From NCBI GenBank assembly GCA_019095985.1, contig CM032666.1, forward strand, positions 42,907,346 through 42,971,345: a DNA stretch of 64,000 nt. The letters are read 5' to 3'. Source of the stretch: Streblospio benedicti (Eukaryota; Annelida; Polychaeta; Spionida; Spionidae). Below the pieces are notes generated by a model that was not told where the DNA came from, did not search any database, and saw only the letters and a program-made list of their open reading frames with translations. The stretch's first letter is position 1. Every line of letters starts with the position of its first letter. The translations under genes and the position numbers were made by a program. Of the stretch, positions 13,137 through 26,200 are shown piece after piece.

Positions 13137-13544
13137 ATAACTAATCCTGTTACTTATGTATGGCGTTCTGATAATCAAATTGATAAATGTCAGTGTTTGT
13201 AGGCTTTTATTATGTAGGATTTGCAAAGAAGAAAGAAAACATTGTATGGGAGATATCAGCATGTTTACCATTGTACATTTTTTAAAGATGTGAATAATGT
13301 GAAATTGATTGTTGGTGTAACTGATTTACATTGTTTACCTCTAACAAAAAATAACCCACATGTGCATTGCTTTTAGGATTTGTAATCATGGTTGCAATTT
13401 TAATTTTTAGCGTTGCACCTTCCATATTATACAACTATACTATCNNNNNNNNNNNNNNNNNNNNNNNNNNNNNNNNNNNNNNNNNNNNNNNNNNNNNNNN
13501 NNNNNNNNNNNNNNNNNNNNNNNNNNNNNNNNNNNNNNNNNNNN

Positions 13545-13683
13545 ATCCTTAGTACTAGGGCACTTCAACAAACAGTGGGTTAAGTCCTTGTCCTCCTTTT
13601 TACATAATTTACAGGTAGCATTTGTGTTGGTATAGAATTTAGATCTCATTTTCTGGGTACAATATGTTCCGGTTTTATTCAAT
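13545..13683 (-). mobile_element. LINE remnant, C-terminal zinc-knuckle region
   Basis: The translation contains CKLCKKEDKDLTHCLLKCP, the C-x2-C...H-x3-C type finger found downstream of reverse transcriptase in many non-LTR retrotransposons. It is cut by the assembly gap on its right-hand coding side. Clade not assigned. Confidence 0.6.
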
Positions 13684-13968
13684 AATCAGGTCGTTTCCTC
13701 TGCTGCTAATTTGCATACACAGTGACTGACATGTGATTTTGACAAGTTTCGGTTTTGTATTTGTTAGTTTTTTTTATAGACATTATTGATTTATTGTCAA
13801 TATATTTATGACAATTTAAGGCTTATATTGGATATTTATGGATACATATGGCGGGAAAATCATGTACTGTAAGTTGCTGTTTTTGTTTTGATAAGTTCCC
13901 AAGAAAAACAAATCAACTAAATTAAAATCATATAGTTTGATGGAAGTTCATTTATCCTGGATCTGATA

Positions 13969-14214
13969 GATATAATGGTTTATTTCTTAAACAGGATAAC
14001 AATAAAAGTCAAAATACATTGAGCTTTCGGCAAACTGTCTTGCCTTGATCACAACAGAATGACGTCATAAGTCGTCACTGTTGGGAACTCCCCCGCGCCA
14101 ACAGTGACGACTTATGACGTCATTCTGTTGTGATCAAGGCAAGAGAGTTTGCCGAAAGCTCAATGTATTTTGACTTTTATTGTTATCCTGTTTAAGAAAT
14201 AAACCATTATATCT
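13969..14214. repeat. Foldback repeat with about 115-bp arms
   Basis: Arms 13969-14085 and about 14098-14214 are nearly exact reverse complements around a GC-rich centre (CTCCCCCGCGCC). CTAAATTAAAATCA occurs both at 13917-13930 and at 14213-14226, so an insertion duplication is possible, though the left copy lies 38 bases from the arm. No coding content. Confidence 0.85.
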
Positions 14215-15417
14215 AAATTAAAATCAGTAAAATATGACCATCTGAATGCAATTCTGTGCAACATCATAGTTACCTTTAGTATCAAGAATGAAAATAGAGT
14301 TTGTGGCAAGAGTAAACATATACCAGTATATTAATAAACAGCGCCACTCTCATTTGTCGCTGCTGAATCTATTTTTAGATATAGGCCCCGCTTACAAGTT
14401 CAATGAGTTTGATTGACGGCTGAACTTATTTCGCCTGTTTTTTTTATGAAGGTTTGTGACTGAGAAATTGTGTTATCATAGAGGCAGTACATGTACCTTT
14501 AATGAGGTGGCCCGAATCGGATGTTCTACTGAACGGAGCCCTATTGAACTAATATTTGAATCCATGTGACGCCTTTGATGTCTTTTTGATGCTAAACACA
14601 TTATTGTTCACTCATCTACGTGTACCTATTTAACAGGATGGTAAAACCATACGGATTATCAATGATAAATACAGTATATATGCTTTATTTACAACTACCC
14701 CCACTTCCAGGTTTACATGTGAAAAAAACTTGATTTTTTTTTCAAACCTGGAAACAGCCGAGAAATAACCTTGAATTTGATTTATCAATATCACTGGGAA
14801 CCCTGGTATATACTAGAGCATAAATCCAGCCTTGAAATGAATGCCCTGCCACTGCTTGTGTTTATGCTGTTAGTTAAGCTTTCTTATATGGTATGTTATT
14901 ATAGGGTCATGTGTTTGTAAAGCAAATTTAGCATACACACCCCAACGCACCCCCATCTCTTGGTGCTTGAGCCGCTGACCAGTATGTTATGATTTTAAGG
15001 CTCAACCGTTGCTGATGGTGAATGTTGAACAAACTCATCTCGAACCATTTACAATTTGCTCCGTTGTTTAACAATGACCTTGTTGTTTGGGTATTGTTCT
15101 GGTGACGGAATGGTGATAATAATATGACAGTATCCTGAGCTGTTTGCAAGTGAGATGAGTTACAGAGTTGTTCGAAAATCATGTTATAGCACTACTTAAG
15201 CAGGGTGGATTGATTACAACTCTTAAGGGAACACATTTATTGTGGGCCATAATACCATGAGATTTTAGGAAATTTCTGTAATGAAAGTTAATAGTCAGAT
15301 ATATAGAATAATGATATCAACAGCTAAGTCTCATGCTATTCAGCACAGGAATGTTATGAATGAGAATCTATCATTATCATTGCATTATATATAATTCATT
15401 ACTGTATTTACTTGTAG

Positions 15418-16237
15418 ATGAGAATAAATGCTTAAGTGCACCATGTGTGCATGGGGCGTGCATTGATAGAAAAACAGGCTATGAATGCAAGTGTGATCCA
15501 AATTTCACAGGTGAACTCTGCGACCAATGTAAGTTTAACTGTGTGTTGATAAGTGGCATCGGGGCATTCATAGTTGTATACATTTTAGTAGGCCTACTGG
15601 TAATGCTTAGATATAAGGGACAGCTACTTGTCTTTATCAGAAAATGGTTTTGGACAATCAGGCTGGAGAAACTGGAGCAGCAAGTCCAGTTCTGGTATGT
15701 TGAGAGCACTTTTTCTGTATTCCATCAACTTTACATTGATGAACTCTTTGACCACCTGAATTTTGCCAAACCTTACATCAAGTTTACCAGAAAAGAAGAG
15801 AAAGACTACAACCTTCCCTGCCTTGATGTATTGATTGTCAAAGAAGACGATGGCACATTGAGAACTCAATTGTACTGTAGTGTAAAGCTATAAGTACGGA
15901 TCAGAAGTAGAGTCCTAACGTCCATCTAGATCACAAAAGGTCAGTAGCTAAAACCCTCGTACAAAGAGTTGAAGAAATTGTTTCTAATGCAGAAGACAGA
16001 TGGGAAGAGATCAAGCATGTAAGAGAAGTACCTTGTATCAATGGTTATAAGAAGTGTCCATTTACGATTTCAAAAAAGAAAGAAAGAAGATCAACTGAAA
16101 ATGAAAGCAGTAACACAAGCAGAAAATTCCTGATACGCATCGCCTAGATGTATCACAGGCCTGTAGGAGAAACTCCAAAATTAAAACAACAACAACAAGA
16201 AACTCCAAAATTAAAACAACAACAACAACAACAACAA

Positions 16238-16279
<42 letters not shown>

Positions 16280-19200
16280 CAACAACAACAACAACACAGG
16301 TTTATGTCTAACCTACAAACACTATAAGGCAATCCTAAATTCACCGGAAGGATAAAACACTAAAAGAAGACCAATGAGAAGTAGTTTTTGACATAACATG
16401 TGAGACTTGTTAAAAAGAATACGTTGTAGAATTTAAAAAAAGCAGATTCAAAGAAAACACACGTATGGAACATTTGAATTCTGCAATCAGACAACATCAG
16501 ACAACATTGACCACAAATCTAAACCAAAGAAAGCAGAATATTGAGAAAAGAGGATAAGGAAACCAGAAGATCAAAATTGTTTTTCTAGCCGGTCTGTCAA
16601 TCCACCAGAGACGACCCTGAACCAGAACAATGGGAGGGATGCACCACTAACCCTTTTCAAGCCTGGAAGTCCTGAACCATTTCCTGATCTAGTCGGGCAG
16701 GGTTTCAATCTTTACCTACCTAAGCAAAAGAGGTACTAAAATGTATGTACAGTCATACATGTAAGTTCTTTTTAATCAATTGTATTTTAACAATTGCTTT
16801 TGGAGCAATTGTCCCTAATCGCACAGCCTCTAATCTCTGCTCGTCTCTACTTGTCTCACACTCGTCTCAAACCTGGGCGGCGGGGCAGGGTTGGTTTCAG
16901 ACGAGTTTGAGACGAGTTTGAGACAAGTCTGAGGTGAGTGCAATCGCACAACAATGACTTTAGCCATTTCTCCTATGTCAGAAATATGTCTTCCAGTAAT
17001 CATATGTGTCGGTGTCCGAGAGGATTTTTGGGGGGACTAAAGAGGAATTGAAAAACAGCCTTACATTGATAGAACACCTCAAACTATTCTGTTGATTATT
17101 CTATGATAACTGGGTTATAACCGCCCTATTCACCATATGACACTATTTTACCACTCAGTTGGCAGCCGATATATCATATATGTCGGTTGTATATTGATGA
17201 TATATTGGCGGATACTTTAACGATGTATAATATAAAGAATATGTTGACAGTTCTGAAAATGTACAGACACCAGTAAATTTTCACATCTAGTTAAAACTCG
17301 TAAGCTACTTCCATGATGCTAATAGTCTGTGTTATCAAGAGACCAGCTTTATATGTACCATGTCCTGCAGATGAACCGGCCTAAATATAAAAGGGTTATA
17401 AATCATGCTGGGAGTACATTGGAGGCATAATTGGAAGAGGCTGTGAACAAAGCATATTCGCATAAGAATGAATTATACAACCAGTAGTCCTCAAAATTTT
17501 GTGTTTTGAAGTAATTAGGGTGGTGTAATTCAGACATGATTTTTAGCCATATTTACCTGGTCACTGGTTGGACATTAGAGAAGAATGTAAAAGGAGCTCT
17601 CTGAATGCTTTGGTGAGAAGCCAGAAGAGTTTGAACTTCAAGTTAAAATTTCTCAAGTGTCGCCGTAAGTTTTCATAACTGTCCACATAAACTTTACCCA
17701 TGGCTAAAATATTAGCTTATGTTGGCCAGGAATTGAGTGGTAAAATTACTTGACTGCATTATAACCTTTATATTATAGGACCCAACTAGTATTGAATATT
17801 TGGCCAATATCCTGTGCAACAGAACCCTTATGATAATCTGACCATTATTTATTTTGGCATAACCATTGTTTTATGGCAGAAAAGTCTAAAACCTCAGCGT
17901 ATCCCTGATTAACACCTCTTTCTAGGTACTAGCAAATGTGAGCATCAGCGTGCAGTAAAATTTTAATTTAGATTCCCACAGACGTGGAGATGTAACAGTT
18001 GAGCTATGTATATTATGTCAATGTTCATTAACATAACATAGACTGGAGGTTAAGATAGCAATGATATGAAGTTTTAGTGTTAGTCCACGTGTTTAGTGTT
18101 ACTGTTAGTCAGCTATTAATTTTGTTTTATTTCACTAAACTGAGCACCCCATATTTGTTCAATAGTAGCTACTGAAAGGTGTTTAGAATAAATTACAGTG
18201 AACATAAATAAAACAATTGAATCAGAATGTTTTAAAAAACCGCAAGTTAAGTGTGTGTTGATTCCTCACATTTTATATTTTTTTAACTTTCAGATGAGAA
18301 ATTGTGCTTCAGTCGTCCTTGCATGCATAAACAGAACTGTACAAGCAACTACATACGCTGGACCTGCCACTGTGAGTGGCCATTTACTGGTATCCGATGT
18401 GAAACTATCTACCCAGTGTGCTCCAGCAATCCATGCCAGAATGGGGGTAAATATACACCATTGGTCAACCCACAGCGAAATTTGACCATTTTTGTTGTTG
18501 CTTCAAATTGAAATTGTTCACAATTTCAAAACCCTGTAATAGACATAATAACCGAATAGTGTTGTATTCTTGCTTAATTGATGGATTGATGAATTTGATT
18601 GATGGATAATTGTTTTCTCTGTTATCATAGAACATGAAAGGATATTCTGTTATTCTTTGAATGAGTTCATCGTGTTGGTAATTATGTATATTTATTCCTT
18701 TCATCTTCCACAACATAAAGAATTTCTCTATTAGCTCTAGTCCTACTATTAGAGCTATCAAGGAAGCAGTTCACATCCGGATGCACAGCCAGACCATGAA
18801 CAGAGACGAGGGGGCCCACCAGCTTGTGAGAGTCTACGACCCAGTGCTTGCTGCAGGCGGGGACGGCGGCCGTAAATCATGACCTGACATGCGCAGTAGT
18901 GTTTTTGAGAATGTCTGCAGTAGCAGACAAAACTGTCAAACAATTAGAAATTCTTTGTGTTTGGGAAGATGAAAAGAATAAATATTATTCTGTCTTTGTA
19001 ACACTGGTATGAATATTAAACCAAAATAGGCAAGGGATTGTTGAACATGCTGGCAATATCTACGCTGGGAGCATATTTGTAGGTATCTGTAGTGACAACC
19101 TTGATGGCACTCACACCTGCACCTGTTCTTCACCCATATTCAAAGGTACAGTGATATATTTTGCTTTCAAAATTATATGGAAATCTATATGGAATAGATT

Positions 19201-20231
19201 GCGATATATGTTCCATTGAAACAACTCTAGCATGCCTGTGGTTTGTAGGAAAGAAATAAAACACGCCTGTAATGTCAGTAAATCTGTAGATGGAGGATGA
19301 TTATTCTACTTATTAAATAAAGTGCATGTTTTATGTTTGCAATAGTGCCTAATGATCACTGTACAAAAAATGCACCATACAGTGAAACTGCAAGAAATGG
19401 AGGCTCTATCTATCGGCGGCCTCATGTTGAGTAAAACTATATTTAACATGATTACCTGTTTTGTGATCAGGTCCATTCTGTGATCTGAGCTCTTGTGATG
19501 GTGACCCATGTCAGAATGGTGGTGTGTGTGTGGTCACCAATACCACAGCGGACGGCATGGTCTGCCTATGTCCACAAGGGTATGGTGGTTGGGACTGCTC
19601 TGTGTACCCGGTACTGGACTGCTGGCCAAAACATGTCTGCCAAGGTAATAACGAATAAGGAGCCCTCTTTATTGATATTTATAAAAGGAGTATCAAGAAA
19701 AGAATGAAACACCTGATTTAACTCATTGACACCATAGGATGGTAATCCACAATAACTAGGTGCAAGTCAATTTTAATGCGACGGGACCATGAGTTGCCAT
19801 GTGTCTATTGAGTGTCTATTTTGTGAATCATGAACCTGGTAATGATTCATCACAACCAATGTATTGATTAGTATTGTATATTGCATGAAAGCACACCCAA
19901 CCTTCCTGTCAATTCTCTCCTACAAATATCCCATGATTGTCTCTGCACAGTAAAGCCATCAGTAAGAAATCAGTTAACTCAATCAAGTTTATAATAAGGG
20001 TATGTTGATATCTTTCTGGGACATCATGTAGCTGAGGTCGGACTCAAATGCCTCCCTTTATTATAACTACCGGTGTGGTTTGCTGTGATGGTTTTAGGTG
20101 AGCGAGCCTGCCACCGTCTGTGTGATGTAGCACTGACCAGTGAGTGTGACGTAGAGGGCCGGGAGATCTGGCCACTCAACTCAGCTTATGGGTTCGGCAA
20201 CACGGCCGGCTGCAATTACCTCACCTCAAAG
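15418..20231 (+). CDS. EGF-module exons of the long gene
   Basis: These five exons encode successive EGF-like units. Exon 1 carries a whole six-Cys EGF (residues KCLSAPCVHG to TGELC). Exon 2 carries one EGF (EKLCFSRPCMHKQNC to TGIRC) and begins another that finishes in the 63-bp exon 3 (ICSDNLDGTHTCTC). Exon 4 carries a further EGF (CDGDPCQNGGVCVV to GWDC). Exon 5 carries CHRLC and SECDVEGREIW, outside the EGF spacing, leading into the jelly roll. EGF exons flanked by phase-1 introns are the classic shuffling arrangement, and the first four junctions are phase 1. Confidence 0.85.
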
Positions 20232-23200
20232 GTATATACCCATTTGTGCAGTAAGATATGATTTTTCAATTACACATAATATTTGCTCCAAAGTATAATA
20301 GAAGCTTGATTGTTTTTGTATTGCATAAGTGACATGAGGACTGAATCTTTTCTACAACACTGATTGTCAAAGTTATGTCAGTAGATACTGATACTTTTTG
20401 TTAGTAAATACAGTAAATGTGAAATTTTCGAGGAAATCTGTAAAGATTTGGAAGGCCGTGGACTCGAACTCACAGTCTCCTGCTAACACCGGACCAGCAC
20501 AATGCGTCAGGCAGGCGCTCTAACCACTGAGCTAACCTCCCTACAATCAATGAGAAGAGTTTATACTTGGCCATACTCTAAATCCTCCCTTGGATTAATC
20601 TCTTGCCACGTATGTTAATATTTCTGTTGCACTCTCTATCACCAACCTTGACCCAAGAAACTTCCTTATAGGCAGTTGTGGCACGTGCATGATACCACTG
20701 TATCTACTGATTCAAAATGCGCCGTGATCGAGCCACTTCTTTCGCATAAATACTAATACTTTTTGTCAGTAATAACTAATATTTAATAGTCATTGAGTTT
20801 TAATACAGGTGCGACAGAGCCTGCCGGAGACGGTTCCTTATTAGGGGACTCGACTCCCATATGCATGTTACGATTTTCGGCGGGCATCTTTTTTCTCCCA
20901 AACCATTGATTTTTATCACTTTGTCATTGATTAATTTATTTTTGGGGTCTTCAGAAGAGGGGGTTTCTCTGCAATTACTTACTGTCATCAAAGACATTTC
21001 TTATTTTCGTCTTTAATTTTGAAATAATATACCTGACGAGGTGCCAATTAAGCTAACTAACCAAGTTTATTTTATCTACCAATTACATAAGCAGCCCATG
21101 TTCTCACTACGTAAAGAGTCTAGTCCTAAAAATGATAGGGGTCGCCGTATTTTTTCTTGTAAACAATGTTACTAAATTGCCCTGTTACTTTGTTACTTGT
21201 ACCAGTATAATTAGATATTGCAACATTTCTATATTAAGGTTAAAGGTGCAACAATGTATCAAAAATCTGTTACAAATCACTAAAAAAACATCATAGATTT
21301 TCTGGTGTTGACATCGTCGTCGGCAAAGAAGTCTAGATCTTCTGTCAAAGTTCAGTATCCATGGCCCATGCAGCAGGCGTGTTATGGACAATTGTTTACC
21401 TTAGCTATCATACACCCCTAAGTTAAGATGCTTGATGTGGAACATTAGCAGTTCAAATGCCCCTTGAGGGTGGGCATCCTAACATTAGACTTGAAATCTG
21501 ACATGATCAGAGAGATGGAGGTATATCGGATCCTGCCCACAACTTCGCAAAATCTGAGTGGAATCTCTATCAAAATCAGCCAATTGTACTGACACCAATT
21601 CTGTTCCACTGCTTTTTGCCAGATTCCGAAGACACTTATTCTTAAAATTATTTATTATTCTTAAAATTATTAGACATGATTTAAACTAAAATACTGTACC
21701 AATGCAAAGTTTCATGCTTCTAAGTAACCTAGATATGCACGCTTACAGAAATCTCATCATTCCATCATTTTCAAACTGTAAATTTGCAAATTTACACTTT
21801 TTGAAGAGGTAAAGCCCAATTAAAATGTAAGAGCAATTTGCATAGTTGGGACTGCCACTGAATTAAACCAGTGAAGTATAGCATAACTTCTGTTGGTCAG
21901 TAATATCCAAATGCACAGGAGATTATACAACGTCATTAACGATTAAGCAAACATTAGATGTGAAATCTTGACCTAATATAAGGATTATTTATATGTTTCT
22001 AAAAGCATATTAAACACAGCTGTTCCAGTCATTACCTATATGCCATTTAACAATATGGCTATTTTGCATGGTTAATAGCCTGAAATATTCAAATTTTCTG
22101 TAAGTGCGTACATCCTTTCAAGTTATGAAGAAGCACAAGGTGTGAATCAGTTCCAATAATTTACAGAATAAGTGTCTAAAGGAAAAATATTCTACGAAGC
22201 CCCAATTTGTGGAATAAAGTTGGTGTCCGCAAAATTATAACATAACATGCTTTCAAGTTTTTAAAACAATTAATGATATGTTATCTTATGTATAACTATC
22301 CAGTGTGTCATATATGTAAATGATTTTCATTAGAGAACAGTAATTTGAAAGATTAGGTCATAAAGTGGCAAAATTGATACACTGTAAAGCTAGAAATGTT
22401 TGTGCATGTTGTAATTTGCGAATTTTGTGGGTAGGTGCAAAAACGCAAACTTAAATAGTCAGCAAACATTAATAGCCTGTGTAAAGTATGTCTAGGATGG
22501 AAAAATCACAAAATTAAATGGTCACAAAATAATCTAATAGCCACAAAATATTCTAATTTTACAGTAAGCGTTCACTGATCTGCCAATGTGCTGTAATACT
22601 TAAAATTTTGTTTCACACTTAGCATGAACTAGTCCATCAAATACGTTACAATCATATTTTATCTAAATGTACACAGCAACAATGTAAGTTGATGTTGAAT
22701 TTTTTGTATAATATTAACAGTGATAGGAAGAGGCTTGCGTATCCATAATCATTTTGGCTTGCGATCCATCCATCTGGCTAGGGGCGATGACGCGCATACG
22801 TAATTTTCGTCCGATTATCGTCATAGGGAATATTTTCCGCGATACAGTTTCCCGGCGGTGATGCTATCGTCGTAGTTCACGTGCGCGGCCATTTTTGTTT
22901 ACATACGAAACCCCAATCGTTGCGCCACCACCGGCACAAATCGCTGAAAAACGCATTCGATTTAGGCTACAATGCAACTAGCCTCTATATGGATAGCGCC
23001 TTTATGAATCTGATATAACGCTGCGCGCTTGTTCGAGGCTGCGGCCTGATTTCGACCAATGAAAGCAGTCGTTTGTCGATGCTGGTATAAGGAACTGTCA
23101 TGGCGATAACTAGTCACATTTTTGTTCCGAAATCTCAATATTATTCGTCTCCCGTGCCTCATCTAATTATATCTTGTATTCCGGATAACAAGAGAAGCGA

Positions 23201-26200
23201 TTACCAAACTGCTGATCAAATGTGAACGTCGGAGAACTAATATGTCTTACAAAACGATTCACATTTCCAATTGGACTTAGCAAAGATTTAAGATGAGTGG
23301 CTGACATTAAGTATTGTGATGTGTGAAGGCGTTTATGGAGCAAAATATTGCGAGTAAATGTGTATTATGATAAGAATACGATGATTTAGGCTGTGTTTGG
23401 TTTGTAGCCGAAACCAAATGTTGCTACGATTATCATAAGCTGGAAATGACTGTGAAAAAGTGAAAGAGTAGAATTTCGTTCTGTGTTCTAATTGTTTGTT
23501 TTTTGGACTCAATTCCTGTTTTTTCCAAATGGAGTGACAGTGTTTCTGGTATAAATTTAAGAAGATTAAACTTTCCTAACATGTATTGTTTATTGTGCAG
23601 AATTTTCGAAATCATCTGCTGATGTTTCTTCAGTTTATGGAAAATCCGAAATTTTCATATTCATAATTATGCGCACGCGCGCACGCACGCACGCACACAC
23701 ACACACACACACATATTACACACTATAACCAATCCTATATTATAGGGGCCCCATTTTGAAAAAGAGCCCATTACCTTAATCAAGAAGGAGCTCTTCCCCA
23801 TTCCTAGAAGTCCTCTTCCCGATCACTGATATTATGATTTTTATGGACTTATCATATTTTACCAACAAGTAAAAGAAATCATACATTTTGTAATAAATGT
23901 ACCCCAACTATATTTTGATTAGTTAATTTGTTTTACTATGTCATTTTCACATGTATACAAATTTAGTTTATTTTTCCTAATCTCGAGAGTATAAACATGC
24001 TGCGCCTGTCTTAGGCATTGCCTATTCATATTAAACTATTATAAAATTATGAGTGACTGTACTCCAACAATATGATAACTATGGTGCAGTTCAACAAGCC
24101 CTGTTTGCCAGTAAAGATGAGTGCAAATAATTTGCTGTCAGTGGGAATTGCAGACTATGAACATGTATATTATATATGTTGCAGAGTACTTGTTTACAAA
24201 TATGGGTCACTGAATAAACATGTGTTCTGTATTTGTGTGTAGGGTACTTGTGTATATACTACTGTATGCTTGTGATTTGCATGGACGGCAGTTGTGTAAA
24301 TAAAGTCATGTGAATAACATGTAGTGGGATCGTTCATGGCGCAGTCAGCAGGATCCTTATTCAGAAGATAAAAGAAAAAAAAACATGCCTAACGAGCAGG
24401 AAAATCTACCCCAAGGATCCCAACCAGCGGGACTCCAGATTACACAGGAACAACTTCAAAATTTGATTCAAAGTGCTGTCCAGGGTGCCCTTGCAGCTCA
24501 AGCGTCGCAAGTCCAACATCCACACCCTCCCTCCAACACAAAAGAAAGCCAGAGCGACCAATCATTGAAATAGAAAGCAACGAAAGTCAGTGGGAATATT
24601 TTCTTCATGAGTGGAAAGATTACAAGAAGAATGCCAAGCTGTCAAACGCAGAAGAAATCAGGTTAGAATTAAGACATTGCTGTACAATAAACTTAAGGCA
24701 AAAATTGTTTGATTTCCTTGGCGCCAATACTATTGATAGCCTCAACGAGCAGCAGTTATTAGACTATATAAAGACACTAGCTGTGCGTGGTAAAAATAAG
24801 GCCGTTCACAGAAAGGAATTTTATTCCATGGTTCAATCACACGAGGAAACCGTACAAACATTCGTCGCCAAGTTGAGGAGCAAGGCACAACATTGTCGAT
24901 TCATGTTTAAATGTTCTAGTGCATTATGCAACCATCAGGTTAATACTTATTCAGAGTCAATGGTAGAAGACCAAATGGTAATAGGATGTGCTGATGATGA
25001 TATTCAGGAAGAGACATTGGCTAAAGACTGTCAGTTACAAACATTTGAAGAAAAGTTTAATTTCATACAAGCACTGGAGCATGGCCGTCGAGCAAAAGCA
25101 GATGTAAAAAAGCTTTCAATGAATTCCGCTATAGCACTACAGCAATCTGATAGTAGTAAACAAAAAAAGGTGACCAGAAGAAAACCATACCGAGCAAAGG
25201 CTGCTCAGGATGTGGTAGCAAATCTCATGGGAAGGGGACAGAACTACCACGAGCGAGCCACTGTCCAGCATGGACCAAAATTTGCCATAATTGTCAAATT
25301 GTCGGCCATATGGCTCATGTCTGTCGTGGACGGAAAACAGATTCCATCAAATCAATGCCCGCACAACAGACCCATCACAATGCCGTACTAACGGAAAATG
25401 ATAATGTCTCACACTTCTTTGGAATGACATCACCAGCCCCTTGCAACAGTATACCTCATATGGAGTGTGCAAAAAATGGAAAGTTTGAACATGCAAAACC
25501 TAAACCCCTGCCTATGCTAAAAGTATATGTATCAGTTTTATGTGATGCACTTACGACACTTAAAGGCACCATTGCTACCACTTTAAACGCACCTCGAAAT
25601 AAGGTGATGGTTAGTGCATGCACGGACACTGGAGCACAAACATGTGCTAGTGGCATTGAAATATTAGGTATATTAAGAATAAGTCAACACCATTTGATTC
25701 CAACTTCACATCGAATTATTGGAGTCACTGGAGATGCACTGGATGTAATAGGTGTGGTACCATTGAAGATAGAAGCTGGAAACTGTGTTACGCATCAGCT
25801 AGTGTATGTGAGTAAATATGTCAGTGGGTTCTTCCTTTCCGAAACATCACAGCATGATTTGGGAATATTACCAAACAATTACCCTCAGCCAGATTCATTT
25901 TCAACAAAATTCAATGCATTAGCTCCAACATTGAATGAAGGTGATAGTATAGCTACATGTGGGTGTCTTAAACGCACTTCCCCACCCCCTAGACCAGATA
26001 AATGTCCAATTTTACTAAGCATTGAAAATCGTGAAAAAATTGAAAAGTGGTTGCTTGATTATTATGGCTCCAGTACATTCAATGTGTGTGAGCACCAACC
26101 ATTACCAATGATGTCAGGAAAACCAATGAATATTCATTTTCGTAATGATGCAAAAGCAAAGGCATTCCACAGCCCCATACCTGTCCCACACCACTGGAAG

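Larger units (their letters stand above)
13137..15417. other. FBXO11 3' flank and intergenic stretch
   Basis: No clear AATAAA follows the FBXO11 stop within the first 300 bases. A 100-N gap occupies 13445-13544, followed by a LINE scrap and a foldback. The rest, 14215-15417, shows no convincing gene. A short hydrophobic ATG frame at 13388 (MVAILIFSVAPSILYNY), preceded by TTTTAG, could be a signal-peptide exon of the next gene, but it runs into the gap and cannot be confirmed. Confidence 0.5.
20232..24140 (+). other. First part of the 10-kb intron before the jelly-roll exons
   Basis: Apart from a tRNA-like sequence, a CpG-richer patch and a CA/CG microsatellite (each listed), this stretch is AT-rich and shows no exon. 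The intron runs to 30610 and is mostly filled by the gypsy fossil and fragments beside it. Confidence 0.6.

Noticed and set aside
16153-16344. Poly-cysteine frame
   Set aside because: Translation of the CAA/CAG microsatellite on the other strand.
20450-20541. Functional tRNA gene
   Set aside because: T arm pairs badly and the anticodon loop is far too large; kept only as tRNA-derived repeat.
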